A DNA stretch of 33,349 nt from Sedimentisphaerales bacterium (GCA_016936075.1 JAFGPS010000100.1:1-33349); one strand, 5' to 3'; shown: positions 16,463 through 26,858, numbered from the stretch's first letter. Numbers and translations: made by a program. Notes: generated by a model from the sequence alone, not told the origin.

Positions 16463-17635
16463 ATGTTAAAAAAAATTGCTATTTTAGGTTCTACAGGCTC
16501 GATAGGCACAAACGCATTGCGTGTAATCGAAGCTCTCGGTGATGAATATCAGGTATTAGCCCTGAGTGCTCATAGCAATATAGAACTTTTGGCCCAACAG
16601 GTTAAAAAGTACAAACCTGAGTTTATCGCGATAACCAATCCCGATTATGCTAAAGAAATCCATGAATTAGTTGGTAATAATGATATCGAGATTCTTACCG
16701 GACCTAATGGGATGGTGGAAATAGCCCAGCTTGATGAAGTTGACATTCTTCTTGCGGCTGTAGTCGGCTCAGCAGGTTTGCCTGCTCTTTTAGCTGCTGC
16801 GGAAAAAGGCAAAAGACTGGCCATAGCAAATAAAGAGCCACTTGTTATCGCGGGACAAATGCTTCTGGAAAAAACAAAAGAAAGCGGCGGTTCAATATTA
16901 CCGGTAGATAGTGAACATTCAGCGATTTTTCAGTCTATGCAGTCCGGAAAACGTGAAGAAATCTATAAAATTATCCTTACCGCATCGGGCGGGCCGTTTA
17001 GAAAACTTTCTTCAAAAGAGATAGAAAACGTAACTCGTGAGCAGGCTCTGGAACATCCTACATGGGATATGGGTCCGAAAATAACCGTTGATTCAGCTAC
17101 GATGATGAATAAAGCGTTCGAGGTTATCGAAGCACGATGGCTTTTTGATATGCCGGTCGATAAGCTGGACGTTGTGATTCATCCCGAGTCGATAATTCAT
17201 TCGCTCGTTGAATTTGTTGATGGTTCTATTATTGCTCAGCTCGGAAAACCTGATATGTGTCTGCCGATTCAATATGCTCTTACATATCCGGAACGAGTTG
17301 AGGGGATTGTGAATCGTCTCCGTCTTGAAGAAATTGGCAATTTAACGTTTTTTGAGCCAAACCTGGAGGTTTTCCGCGGATTGAAGCTGGGTTTTGAAGT
17401 CGCTCGTACAGGTGGAACGACCGCTGTAGTGTTTAACGCGGCGAATGAAGCCGCTGTAGAGGAATTTCTGGCTGGGAGAATCAGATTCGTTAATATAGTA
17501 GAGCTTATTGAACATTGTCTGAACAAACATAGTAATAAAAATGACGTATCTCTTGAAGAATTGCTTGAAACCGACAGTTGGGCGAGAAAAGAGGTGAAAA
17601 ATTACTTGCAGTCTGGCCATAAAAGTTTAATCTAA
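16463..17635 (+). CDS. dxr: 1-deoxy-D-xylulose 5-phosphate reductoisomerase
   Basis: Dxr converts DXP to MEP with NADPH, the committed step of the MEP isoprenoid pathway. The 390-residue product has the NADPH-binding ILGSTGSIGTNALRVI (residues 7-22), ANKEPLVIAG with the conserved Lys-Glu, the substrate and metal segment PVDSEHSAIFQ, ASGGPFRKLS, HPTWDMGPKITVDSATMMNK, IHPESIIHSLVEFVDGS and the C-terminal domain. Length is normal. The gene precedes the rseP-like protease, a common neighbourhood. The start is directly after a palindromic repeat, with no Shine-Dalgarno. A 9-base-pair hairpin without a T run (17642-17665) lies just past its stop. Confidence 0.96.
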   Translation: MLKKIAILGSTGSIGTNALRVIEALGDEYQVLALSAHSNIELLAQQVKKYKPEFIAITNPDYAKEIHELVGNNDIEILTGPNGMVEIAQLDEVDILLAAVVGSAGLPALLAAAEKGKRLAIANKEPLVIAGQMLLEKTKESGGSILPVDSEHSAIFQSMQSGKREEIYKIILTASGGPFRKLSSKEIENVTREQALEHPTWDMGPKITVDSATMMNKAFEVIEARWLFDMPVDKLDVVIHPESIIHSLVEFVDGSIIAQLGKPDMCLPIQYALTYPERVEGIVNRLRLEEIGNLTFFEPNLEVFRGLKLGFEVARTGGTTAVVFNAANEAAVEEFLAGRIRFVNIVELIEHCLNKHSNKNDVSLEELLETDSWARKEVKNYLQSGHKSLI

Positions 17636-17910
17636 TGATATACTATTCTTCGATAAAAGAATAGTTACTCGAAATGACTGGTTTTAGTAAATAATGCTCT
17701 AATAAGCATATAGCAAAATTGTCATCTCCGCAAGGAGTTCAGGGGACCTGAGTAAAACGAAGGATCTGGCCTGCTAATATTAAGCATGTTACGTTCATGA
17801 CTTTTTATTTGATAACCAGATGCTTTGCTTTATTAAGATGATAATAAAGAAATCGGTCCTTTCGTTTTGTTTATATATTACATTTTCTTATAAATTTATT
17901 GAGGTTTTAA

Positions 17911-20130
17911 ATGTCAAAAGCTGAAAAGAAAAACAGCCCATATATTCGTATTGCTATTTTTATTTTATGTATAGTAGCGATAGTTTTCTTTGTATTTAAA
18001 AATATCAGTGCTTTTGTAAACGTGCTTTTTGTTATGCTCGGATTTGGTGCTGTAATTCTTGTTCATGAATTTGGTCATTTCATTATTGCAAAAATATCCA
18101 ATATTAAAGTTGAAGCTTTTTCAATTTTTATGCCGCCTATATTGTTTGGTGTGCAAAGAACAGAAAAAGGTTTTAAAGTAAGGATTTTACCTGAAATATT
18201 CCCCAAAAAAGGTGAAAAAGGTGATGAATCAAGTGAAGGAGCACTGAGCTTTATAATACCCAAAAAATGCAATCCCGGCGAAACAGAATATCGTGTTGGC
18301 TTAATTCCTTTCGGCGGCTTTGTCAAAATGCTTGGGCAGGAGGATGCTGGTTCGGTAAAAACCAGCGATGATCCCCGCTCTTTTGCGAATAAACCTGTTT
18401 TTACACGTGCGGCAGTTATAGCTGCTGGTGTTTGTTTTAATGTAGTAAGTGCTGTTATTATTTTCATGATTGCTTTTCTTGTGGGAATAAACCTTGCGCC
18501 GGCAAAAGTGGGATCAGTTATTCCTGATTCTCCTGCAGCAGTAGCAGGTATAAGAGCCGGTGATGAAATTGTAGAAATTAATGGTAAATCAAAGGACCTC
18601 GATTTTTCTGATATTGGAGTAGCCGCCGCGTTATCAGGAAAAAATGAAGAAATTTCTCTGACAGTTAAACACCCTGATAGTTCTGAAGAAGTATATAAGC
18701 TCATAGCAGAATTACGTGAAGGTGAGCAAATGAGGCTTTTTGGTATATTACAGCCAAATAGTCTTAATATTGCGAAACTCTCAAAAGATGATGCGAATGA
18801 TTTATATGCAAAGACTCGTTTGCGCCCCGGTGACAAAGTTGTATCAGTTAACGGAAGGGGAATTCGCGGACATTGGGAGATGGAGGAAATAATTAGCAAC
18901 TTGCTTGAGCCGGAAGTGAATCTATCGGTTGAATGTGCTGATGAAATTGTGTCAGATCAATCAATAAACACCAAAATTCCATTAAACATGAATGTTGTAC
19001 AAAGTTCAGATTCAGGCTTAATGTTATGTAATATTTATTCGATGGTCCCCCGGTTAAAAATTGCGAGTTCTGAAATAGTTCCTGATAGCATGGAAAGTGA
19101 CGCAGAAAATAGAGGATTCCTGAAAAAAATATTATATCTTTTTGTATCGGCAAAAGACAAGATATCTTCGCTTTTTAGTAAAAAAGAATTAATTGAAAAA
19201 CCCGAGCATCCATTGCATCCTGGTGACATTATCCTGGCAATAGGCGATATTGAAAATCCGACCTATGAAGAGTTAACAGATATTGCAGCAGAATATAAAG
19301 ATAAAGAATTACCCGTTAAAGTTCTTCGCAAAGACGCTGATGGTAACGAACAGGAACTTACTGTGACAGTAACGCCAAAGCAGCCGGCTGGAAGTAAGAA
19401 GGTTTTAATAGGAATCGTTCCAGTTCTCGACGCCGCTCATCCGGTAGTTGCTCAAACTATAGATGTTGGAGATGATTTGCAAAAACTTGAAATACCTCGC
19501 GGTGCAGTTATAACAGCCGTTGACGGAGTTCAAGTTAATAGTTTCTACGATATAATTAGAGAAATCCGAAAATATCCGGGTGAAAGAATCACTCTTAACT
19601 GGCGCATAGACAAAGAAATTGCAGGCAATGTTGCAATAAATGTACAAGCTGAAGATCAAAAATTAATTACCCCGAGGTCTTCTTTCGCAGTGAATATTCC
19701 TTTTGGAATGTTGAAAGAATCATACAAAGCATCTGGTCCATTTCATGCCGTTGTTATGGGATATAGAAAAACTGTCAATTTTATTGCACAGACATATGTT
19801 ACACTAAGACGGCTTGTTACTGGTATGGTCAGTCCACAAAATCTTATGGGTCCGGTTGGTATTATGAGAATCAGTTACAGGATTGTTGCCGACCAGCCGC
19901 CAATTTATTACGTATATTTTCTTGGACTGATAAACGCTGTTATTGCTGTTTTCAACTTTTTACCTGTTCCGCCTCTTGACGGAGGTTTGGTTCTGCTTTT
20001 AATTATCGAAAAAATAAAAGGTTCGCCAATCAGTGAGAAAACTCAAACAATAATAGCTTATACAACATGGACATTAATACTGACGCTCGTAATTTATGTA
20101 ACATTTAACGACCTGACAAGGCGAATGTAA
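17911..20130 (+). CDS. rseP: RseP-like site-2 membrane metalloprotease with several PDZ domains
   Basis: This is an M50 zinc protease that cuts proteins within the membrane; E. coli RseP cleaves the anti-sigma factor RseA and signal-peptide remnants. The 739-residue product has membrane helices near 11-30 and 36-60, the second carrying HEFGH (52-56), a PFGGFVKMLGQED motif (about 131-143), another helix near 168-195, and a C-terminal LDG motif in PPLDGG (Asp about 690) between final helices. Between these lie at least four PDZ-like segments: after PAKVGSVIPDSPAAVAGIRAG, LRPGDKVVSVNGRGI, LHPGDIILAIGD, and IPRGAVITAVDGVQVN. E. coli RseP has about 450 residues and two PDZ domains, so this one is expanded. 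The start at 17911 has TTGAGG upstream. Confidence 0.9.
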   Translation: MSKAEKKNSPYIRIAIFILCIVAIVFFVFKNISAFVNVLFVMLGFGAVILVHEFGHFIIAKISNIKVEAFSIFMPPILFGVQRTEKGFKVRILPEIFPKKGEKGDESSEGALSFIIPKKCNPGETEYRVGLIPFGGFVKMLGQEDAGSVKTSDDPRSFANKPVFTRAAVIAAGVCFNVVSAVIIFMIAFLVGINLAPAKVGSVIPDSPAAVAGIRAGDEIVEINGKSKDLDFSDIGVAAALSGKNEEISLTVKHPDSSEEVYKLIAELREGEQMRLFGILQPNSLNIAKLSKDDANDLYAKTRLRPGDKVVSVNGRGIRGHWEMEEIISNLLEPEVNLSVECADEIVSDQSINTKIPLNMNVVQSSDSGLMLCNIYSMVPRLKIASSEIVPDSMESDAENRGFLKKILYLFVSAKDKISSLFSKKELIEKPEHPLHPGDIILAIGDIENPTYEELTDIAAEYKDKELPVKVLRKDADGNEQELTVTVTPKQPAGSKKVLIGIVPVLDAAHPVVAQTIDVGDDLQKLEIPRGAVITAVDGVQVNSFYDIIREIRKYPGERITLNWRIDKEIAGNVAINVQAEDQKLITPRSSFAVNIPFGMLKESYKASGPFHAVVMGYRKTVNFIAQTYVTLRRLVTGMVSPQNLMGPVGIMRISYRIVADQPPIYYVYFLGLINAVIAVFNFLPVPPLDGGLVLLLIIEKIKGSPISEKTQTIIAYTTWTLILTLVIYVTFNDLTRRM

Positions 20131-20137
20131 GTTGTAG

Positions 20138-20205
20138 TTGTAGGGTGGGATTCTACCCAACTATTTATTTGACACAGAGATTCGGTGGATTAAGCCCCAC
20201 CCGAC
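20138..20205. repeat. hairpin-forming intergenic element before glyA
   Basis: GGGTGGG (20143-20149) pairs with CCCACCC (20196-20202), with weaker inner pairing (GGGT with ACCC near 20143-20158). It opens with TTGTAGGGTG, as does the element at 21582-21638 on the other side of glyA. It lies between rseP and glyA but leaves the glyA ribosome binding site intact. Confidence 0.6.
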
Positions 20206-20220
20206 AGAAAGGATTCGAAA

Positions 20221-21573
20221 GTGTTGGAGTTGCTTGAAAAATTGTCTTCTCAACAATATCACAAAGATATATTTGACGCTTTAAAAAAACAGGACGAGCA
20301 AATATACCAATTAATAGTCAAAGAATACGAGCGGCTTCATAATACTATACAGTTAATAGCAGCAGAGAATCAGTGTTCACAGTCTGTATTGGCGGCTCTT
20401 GGCTCAATTGTTCAGAACAAAACAACCGAAGGATTCCCGGGTTCGAGATTTCACGGCGGCTGTGAAGTTGTCGATAATATAGAAAATATCGCCGCGGCCA
20501 GAGCAAGAGAAACCTTCGACGCTCAATATGCAAATGTCCAGCCTCATTCAGGGACAAACGCAAATCAAATAGTTATAACAGCATTACTCGAAAGAGATGA
20601 TACGATACTGAGCCTGGGGATGGACCAGGGAGGACATGTATCACATGGCGCAAATGTTGCCTTTAGCGGGAAATTCTTCAAAGTACATAATTACAGTGTT
20701 AATAAATCTAATTACCTTCTCGATTATGATTCTATTAAAGCTATGGCAATAGCTTTCAAGCCAAAACTGATTATTTGCGGAGCGACTGCATATTCGAGGA
20801 CGATTGATTTCAAAAAATTCAGGGAAATTGCCGATAGAGTCGGAGCTTATCTTCTGGCCGATATCTCTCACATAGCGAGTCTGGTAATAGCGGGTGCGCA
20901 TCCTTCTCCTGTTAACCATGCTCATTTTACGACAACAAGCACATATAAACCCGGCGGACCAAGAGGTGGCCTCATACTGATGGGACATGATTTCGACAGG
21001 ACAATAACGATTGGTGACAAAGAAATACCCCTCTATAAACTCCTGGATAAAACAACTTTCCCCGGAGTTCAGGGCACACCATATTTAAATAATATCGCTG
21101 CCAAAGCAGTATTTTTTAAGGAAACTCTTTCAGAGAAGTATAGAGCAAGACAGTTCAAAATAATTGAAAATGCAAAAAGACTTGCAGGCAATCTTGCTGG
21201 TTTAGGTTATGATGTTTTAACTAATGGAACTGATAACCACATGGTCCTTGTTAATATCAGCAATTCAATTGAAGGTTTAACGGGACTTATTGCTCAGCAA
21301 TCCCTCGAAGATTGCGGCATCATTATTAACATGAACAAACTTCCATACGATGATAAAAATGCGAAAATCACCAGCGGCATAAGGTTAGGTACACCTATTG
21401 TCACGAAAAACGGGATGGGAAATGAAGAAATTGATACAATAACAACATTGATAGATACCGCCTTGAGAAAAGTGAAAGTAATATCCGATAGAAAATATGA
21501 ACTCGATGGTTCAGTGAAAGAAGAAATAAAAGAAAAAGTTAAACAAATATCAAGCAGGTTTCCACTTCGATAA
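20221..21573 (+). CDS. glyA: serine hydroxymethyltransferase, divergent
   Basis: SHMT interconverts serine and glycine with tetrahydrofolate, using PLP. The 450-residue product shows the family landmarks LIAAENQCSQSVLAALGSI (45-63), EGFPGSRFHGGCEVVD (70-85), ANVQPHSGTNAN (104-115), GGHVSHGANVAFSGK, ADISHIASLVIAG (213-225, with the Asp and His for PLP) and PGVQGTPYLNNIAAKAV. The PLP-lysine loop is unusual: TSTYKPGGPRGG (239-250) replaces the common TTTHKTLRGPRGG, with one residue fewer. Lys243 is still present, so activity is likely. The protein is about 30 residues longer than typical. The start is GTG 20221 with AAAGGA 7 bases upstream. Confidence 0.88.
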   Translation: MLELLEKLSSQQYHKDIFDALKKQDEQIYQLIVKEYERLHNTIQLIAAENQCSQSVLAALGSIVQNKTTEGFPGSRFHGGCEVVDNIENIAAARARETFDAQYANVQPHSGTNANQIVITALLERDDTILSLGMDQGGHVSHGANVAFSGKFFKVHNYSVNKSNYLLDYDSIKAMAIAFKPKLIICGATAYSRTIDFKKFREIADRVGAYLLADISHIASLVIAGAHPSPVNHAHFTTTSTYKPGGPRGGLILMGHDFDRTITIGDKEIPLYKLLDKTTFPGVQGTPYLNNIAAKAVFFKETLSEKYRARQFKIIENAKRLAGNLAGLGYDVLTNGTDNHMVLVNISNSIEGLTGLIAQQSLEDCGIIINMNKLPYDDKNAKITSGIRLGTPIVTKNGMGNEEIDTITTLIDTALRKVKVISDRKYELDGSVKEEIKEKVKQISSRFPLR

Positions 21574-21583
21574 AAAAAATATT

Positions 21584-21638
21584 GTAGGGTGTGCTGTGCA
21601 CACCATTCCTTAATAAAGGTGTGCACAGCACACCCTAC
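21584..21638. repeat. 21-base-pair perfect inverted repeat between glyA and a glycosyltransferase
   Basis: The arms 21584-21604 and 21618-21638 are exact reverse complements (left arm begins gtagggtgtgctgtgcacac) around a 13-base A+T loop. A tracts flank both sides (T on the opposite strand), so it could also act as a bidirectional terminator. It ends 7 bases before the next start codon. Confidence 0.92.
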
Positions 21639-21645
21639 CAAAAAA

Positions 21646-22563
21646 ATGTTTAGCATAATAATACCAACTTATAACGCATCTAAACATTTACCTTCTTTGC
21701 TCAAGTCCCTCCAATTGCAAACAATCAAGGATTATGAATTGATAATAATCGATTCGTCTTCTACTGATAATACAATCGAAATTGCTGATTCTTATAATGC
21801 TTGCGTAATAAAAATTGATAAAGAAAATTTCGACCACGGCTCAACAAGAACAATAGCGGCGAAAAAAGCTCAGGGAGAAATAATAATCTTTCTAAGCCAA
21901 GACGCAATTCTTTGTGATGAAAACAGTATAGAATATATCACAACGCCTTTTAATAAAGATGAACAAATCGCCGCTGTTTTCGGAAGACAACTCCCAGATA
22001 AAGATGCTTCCATTTTTGCGCAGCATTTAAGACTGTTCAACTATTCTGAAAATTCATATGTAAGCGAGCTTTCTGATAAAGAAAAACATGGCTTGCGAAC
22101 GATTTTCTTTTCGAATTCCTTTTCAGCATTCAAAAAAACAACACTTGAGGAAATCGGTTTTTTTAAGGAAGGTTTAATTTTCGGCGAAGATACATATACC
22201 GCGGCTAAACTGCTTATGAATAATAAAAAAATCGCTTATGCTTCTTCTGCAAAAGTATATCACTCTCATAATTACACGATTTCTCAGGATTTTCGGAGAT
22301 ATTTCGATATGGGGGTATTTCATCAAAAAGAAAACTGGCTCTTGAAGGAATTCGGGAAAGCGGAAGGGCAGGGCATGAAATATATCAAGTCGGAATTCGC
22401 TTTTATTAAGAAAAACAAAAGGCTCTATTTATTACCTGAATTTGTTGTGAGAATATTCGCGAAATATCTTGGATACAAAATGGGCCGTTATTATAACGTT
22501 TGGCCAAAAAGCCTGAATAAGAAAATGAGCCTGAATCGTTCGTGGTGGGAAAAATCTTATTGA
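21646..22563 (+). CDS. family 2 glycosyltransferase, rhamnosyltransferase-like
   Basis: The product (305 residues from ATG 21646) is a GT-A fold enzyme that probably transfers a nucleotide-activated sugar in surface polysaccharide synthesis. FSIIIPTYNASKHLPSLLKS is the nucleotide-binding start, followed by LIIIDSSSTDNT, then HGSTRTIAAKKAQGEIIIFL and SQDA in the place of the DXD motif, as in rhamnosyltransferases. The FFSNSFSAFKK and GEDTYTAAKLL segments fit the acceptor side and catalytic base. ATG 21646 is chosen because homology starts at once; a longer frame from 21589 would be translated from the hairpin repeat. No ribosome binding site is visible. It ends 7 bases inside the convergent gene. 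The donor sugar cannot be read from sequence. Confidence 0.85.
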   Translation: MFSIIIPTYNASKHLPSLLKSLQLQTIKDYELIIIDSSSTDNTIEIADSYNACVIKIDKENFDHGSTRTIAAKKAQGEIIIFLSQDAILCDENSIEYITTPFNKDEQIAAVFGRQLPDKDASIFAQHLRLFNYSENSYVSELSDKEKHGLRTIFFSNSFSAFKKTTLEEIGFFKEGLIFGEDTYTAAKLLMNNKKIAYASSAKVYHSHNYTISQDFRRYFDMGVFHQKENWLLKEFGKAEGQGMKYIKSEFAFIKKNKRLYLLPEFVVRIFAKYLGYKMGRYYNVWPKSLNKKMSLNRSWWEKSY

Positions 22564-24062
22564 GTGACTTTCTTGAAAATTAATATTTCTTTTTTCTCTT
22601 TCTTGCTTTCTGAATTAAAAACCAGTTCGAATTCTTCTCGTGAATTTTGAACCTGTTCACTTTCTTTTTTCTTAATGATTTCGACAAGATATTGAATTTC
22701 CTGTGGGACATTTTCATCGATTATTTTTATTCCGATACGTTCTGCATAGAAACTAATACGATAGTCCGGGACGCCGACTATTGCCGAGTGTTCTGTATTT
22801 TCTTCGAGCCATTTAGCCGCTTCGCGAAAAACGAGTTTGTCAGAATGCAGCGGTGAAAATAATTTCGGAATACATATCGCAATCCCAATCGTCATTAAAA
22901 TTGCAAACCAGCGATGTGTGTGTTGATAACCTCTGGAATATTTTGTATTGAGTAATGTTGCCAGAGCCTGTAAGCCTGTTGGTATAAAGAAGATTGTAAA
23001 AACTACAAGCGTTAATGTGTGTCTGCCGCTCATGTAACCATGCGAGCAATGCAGCCAAATCATCAGGGGGACATTTATAATAATAAGAGAAATAATAAAG
23101 AACTGTTCCGGTTCGAGAAATTTCTTCTTTTTGAAAAAAAGGTACAGGCCAACAAGATATGGCACAAGGAAAACCCACATCAATGTGTCACCTATATTTT
23201 CAAATATCTTCAGGAAAGCTTCTGCTATATCTGAAGGAATCAATTCCGCATTGTAATTATTTAGGTACGAAGTGTCTTTGCTTTCAGAGTTTTGAATCGA
23301 AGAAAATATATCGAGGCTCTTTTTGGGCAGGATAGCTCCTTTGAGTTTCATATAAGGAGTCACGATTATTAAAAATATGAAAATCATTGAAACCAAGCCG
23401 ATAACCGCTCGCGATATATTCAGTGTTCTTTTCTTCCAGAATAATTGAAGTATGAGCCAGGATGTTCCATATATAATAATCTGCGCACCTTCGGGACGAA
23501 CAAGATACGCCAGTCCCGCCGCAAGTCCTGCCAAAGTGAAGAACCACCACTTCCCATATTTTGCACCATAGAAAAGCAGGAGCATTCCCATCGCGATAAA
23601 GAACATGTTCGGCCAATCGCTCAGAGCGTCACTACCATATTCGGCGGGTTTGGGAAGTAAGATAAGAATTAAAACTCCCCACAAACTTAATCGCGGCCCG
23701 ACAAATTTCTTGCCCAGAAAATACAAAACAATAATTGTAAGAATTCTACATAGAAGAGCCGCTCCCTGTGCAGAGTAAATAAATAGAAATAACTGGTTTG
23801 TTTTGTAGAACATGCCTATTATTTTCGAAGTTGCTAAAATTAGTACCGGGTAGCCAGGGTGCTGATATTCCTGAATCATTGTTTGTTTGGGTGACGTTCC
23901 GAATTTTTGGGCGTACTCGATGAATATCGTACTGTCTTTCGATATTACGACTGTAGTTGTAATCAGGAACAGGCCAATAATCATCGCTATTAAAAAAAGG
24001 AACGTGACATTGATAATGTCCAGCTTTATTAAAGATTGTTTTGAAATGTCCTTAATGAGCAT
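22557..24062 (-). CDS. GT39/ArnT-like membrane glycosyltransferase
   Basis: The 501-residue product has about ten or more predicted membrane helices and a soluble C-terminal part of about 110 residues. The first loop carries acidic residues and the segment MIQEYQHPGYPVLIL, where PMT/ArnT-type enzymes have their catalytic Asp-rich loop (here DSTIFIEYAQ) and a substrate motif with HPGYP. Such enzymes use polyprenyl-phosphate sugars outside the membrane. It overlaps the upstream sugar phosphotransferase gene by 11 bases, so the two are co-translated, and probably act in the same polysaccharide or protein-glycosylation route. The exact family (GT39 or GT83) is not decided by eye. Confidence 0.75.
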   Translation of the reverse strand: MLIKDISKQSLIKLDIINVTFLFLIAMIIGLFLITTTVVISKDSTIFIEYAQKFGTSPKQTMIQEYQHPGYPVLILATSKIIGMFYKTNQLFLFIYSAQGAALLCRILTIIVLYFLGKKFVGPRLSLWGVLILILLPKPAEYGSDALSDWPNMFFIAMGMLLLFYGAKYGKWWFFTLAGLAAGLAYLVRPEGAQIIIYGTSWLILQLFWKKRTLNISRAVIGLVSMIFIFLIIVTPYMKLKGAILPKKSLDIFSSIQNSESKDTSYLNNYNAELIPSDIAEAFLKIFENIGDTLMWVFLVPYLVGLYLFFKKKKFLEPEQFFIISLIIINVPLMIWLHCSHGYMSGRHTLTLVVFTIFFIPTGLQALATLLNTKYSRGYQHTHRWFAILMTIGIAICIPKLFSPLHSDKLVFREAAKWLEENTEHSAIVGVPDYRISFYAERIGIKIIDENVPQEIQYLVEIIKKKESEQVQNSREEFELVFNSESKKEKKEILIFKKVTQ

Positions 24063-25479
24063 TTTCTCCTTTTATCACATGCCAGGGCGTTTTTATCAAA
24101 ATCCACAAATCCAGTGCAAACGACCAGTTCCTGACATAATACAAATCATAAACAAGTCTTTTCCGGAGTGATGTGTCGCCACGGTAGCCATTTATCTGTG
24201 CCCAGCCTGTCATTCCCGATTTTACTTTGTGCCTGAGCATATATCTCCAGTATTGCTCCGAGAATTCCTTCACAAAGCTCGGGCGTTCAGGTCGCGGTCC
24301 GACAAGACTCATCTGACCTTTTAAAACATTAAAAAGCTGCGGCAATTCATCGATACTTGTCTTTCGTAGAAAGGCACCGATTTTTGTTCTTCTTGAATCA
24401 TTTTTTGTTGTCCATTTTGGGCCACTCTCTTCGGCGTTTTCTTTCATGGTTCTGAATTTATAAATATTAAATTCCCTCTGGTCCATTCCCACTCTGCTTT
24501 GTTTATAAAGAATCGGTCCTTTACTGCTGAACTTAATTAGCAAAGCAATAACGAGCATTGGAATAGAAACAATAATCAATATTATTAAAGCAATAAGAAA
24601 ATCGAAAATGTGTTTCAATATAATATTGTGTCCGCTTAAAGGTGATTCGCCTGCTGAAAACAAAACCTGTGAACCGATAGGGACAACCACAGGATTGCTC
24701 AATGATAGAAGATTGCCCCAGTCTGGTATGATTCGTACTGTCACGCCAGCGTTTTGAAGTGACTCGAGAACAGGGTAAGCTCGCTGTGCTTCGTTTCCTC
24801 CTAACGCGAGATATACTTCATCGATTTGTTTTTCTTTGACCAAATCGAGAGTTTTATCAAGCGATGCATAAACGGGACATCCGAACAATTGTTTTTGAGA
24901 ATTATCTGTGTTGTCATCTATAAAAAATGAGCATTTTAATCCGAGCCAGTTCATTTTCCTTATGTCACTTACTAACTGCTGTGCTTTCGGGCCCGTTCCA
25001 ATTACTGCGTAATGTCGAAGGTTGTATCCTTTTTTGCGAAGGTTTCTCACGATTGACATTGTGAATAAATGCGAAAAAGACAAACCCAGAAAAAGCATCG
25101 GTACAAAAAGCGCCGAAAGAATTCTCGTATAAGGAGCATCACCCATTATTGAAAATCGAGTGCCCAAAGTGCTATATAAAAAAGTGAAAACGAATAAGCC
25201 GCTCAAAATACTCGCTTTAAGCGTATTTGCGAACAGTTGAAACATGTTGTGAATACGCTGCGGCTTATAAATTCCCGACCATAAACACGCTATGTAGCAA
25301 AGTAATATGATTGGTAAAGTTAATAAAAAATGTTTGCTGAATTCAGGTATTCCCCGCTCTATACTGAATAGTCCCGAATAGAACCTAACAAAATAGACAA
25401 TCATCCAACTCAGGCCGATAATTATTATATCGACTACTGAGCGAAGCATAGAAACAAATGCTGCATGTGTTCTTAACAT
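24052..25479 (-). CDS. undecaprenyl-phosphate sugar phosphotransferase (WcaJ-like)
   Basis: This enzyme starts surface-polysaccharide synthesis by moving a sugar-1-phosphate to undecaprenyl phosphate. The 475-residue product has about five N-terminal membrane helices (12-140), a Rossmann-like domain with HYAVIGTGPKAQQLV (about 155-170), another hydrophobic helix near 290-310, and the bacterial sugar transferase domain: KHIFDFLIALIILI, SRVGMDQREFNIYKFRTM, LRKTSIDELPQLFNVLKGQM, SLVGPRPERP, and GMTGWAQINGYRGDT. This is the full-length PHPT architecture (glucose- or galactose-type). It heads a minus-strand pair with the GT39-like gene. The sugar is not defined. Confidence 0.92.
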   Translation of the reverse strand: MLRTHAAFVSMLRSVVDIIIIGLSWMIVYFVRFYSGLFSIERGIPEFSKHFLLTLPIILLCYIACLWSGIYKPQRIHNMFQLFANTLKASILSGLFVFTFLYSTLGTRFSIMGDAPYTRILSALFVPMLFLGLSFSHLFTMSIVRNLRKKGYNLRHYAVIGTGPKAQQLVSDIRKMNWLGLKCSFFIDDNTDNSQKQLFGCPVYASLDKTLDLVKEKQIDEVYLALGGNEAQRAYPVLESLQNAGVTVRIIPDWGNLLSLSNPVVVPIGSQVLFSAGESPLSGHNIILKHIFDFLIALIILIIVSIPMLVIALLIKFSSKGPILYKQSRVGMDQREFNIYKFRTMKENAEESGPKWTTKNDSRRTKIGAFLRKTSIDELPQLFNVLKGQMSLVGPRPERPSFVKEFSEQYWRYMLRHKVKSGMTGWAQINGYRGDTSLRKRLVYDLYYVRNWSFALDLWILIKTPWHVIKGENAH

Positions 25480-25565
25480 TAGATTCCGTTCAAAAACAAA
25501 TCTTATTCTTGCTACAGATTGATATTATTTGCTTAAATCCATTTCTTGTCAAAAGATTTAACTTG

Positions 25566-25577
25566 TATGTATACATA
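25566..25577. promoter_or_regulatory. perfect 12-base palindrome, possible operator
   Basis: TATGTATACATA is its own reverse complement. It lies in the 293-base divergent region between the polysaccharide synthesis pair and the esterase operon, about 85 bases upstream of a promoter-like sequence. Its A+T-rich make-up makes chance likely; no regulator gene is adjacent. Confidence 0.25.
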
Positions 25578-25661
25578 GTAAATCACGACTTTTATAAAAT
25601 TCATTACTTTAAGGTGTTTTTTTGTGAATTTTGAAGAAAACGTTGTTCGAAAAAGAAGTAC

Positions 25662-25690
25662 TTGACCATTCAGAATTATTTGGTTAGGAT
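25662..25690 (+). promoter_or_regulatory. probable promoter of the esterase-fucosidase operon
   Basis: TTGACC (25662-25667, five of six consensus) and TAGGAT (25685-25690, four of six) are 17 bases apart. Transcription would start near 25697 and give a leader of about 75 bases before ATG 25773. Confidence 0.45.
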
Positions 25691-25739
25691 TATTTGGTTT
25701 TATAGGAAATGCAAATATTTTCTATATAAAAGCTGATAA

Positions 25740-26858
<1,119 letters not shown>

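Noticed and set aside
17636-17910. Possible gene or regulatory RNA between dxr and rseP
   Set aside because: Only a weak 9-base-pair hairpin (17642-17665) and a repeat-like block near 17730-17770 are visible; no frame or clear structure.
18075-18899. Antisense frame (274 residues) opposite the rseP-like gene
   Set aside because: The plus strand encodes a clear M50 protease; the antisense product has no family pattern.
21589-21645. N-terminal extension of the family 2 glycosyltransferase
   Set aside because: It is encoded by the perfect hairpin; the glycosyltransferase fold starts at the downstream Met.
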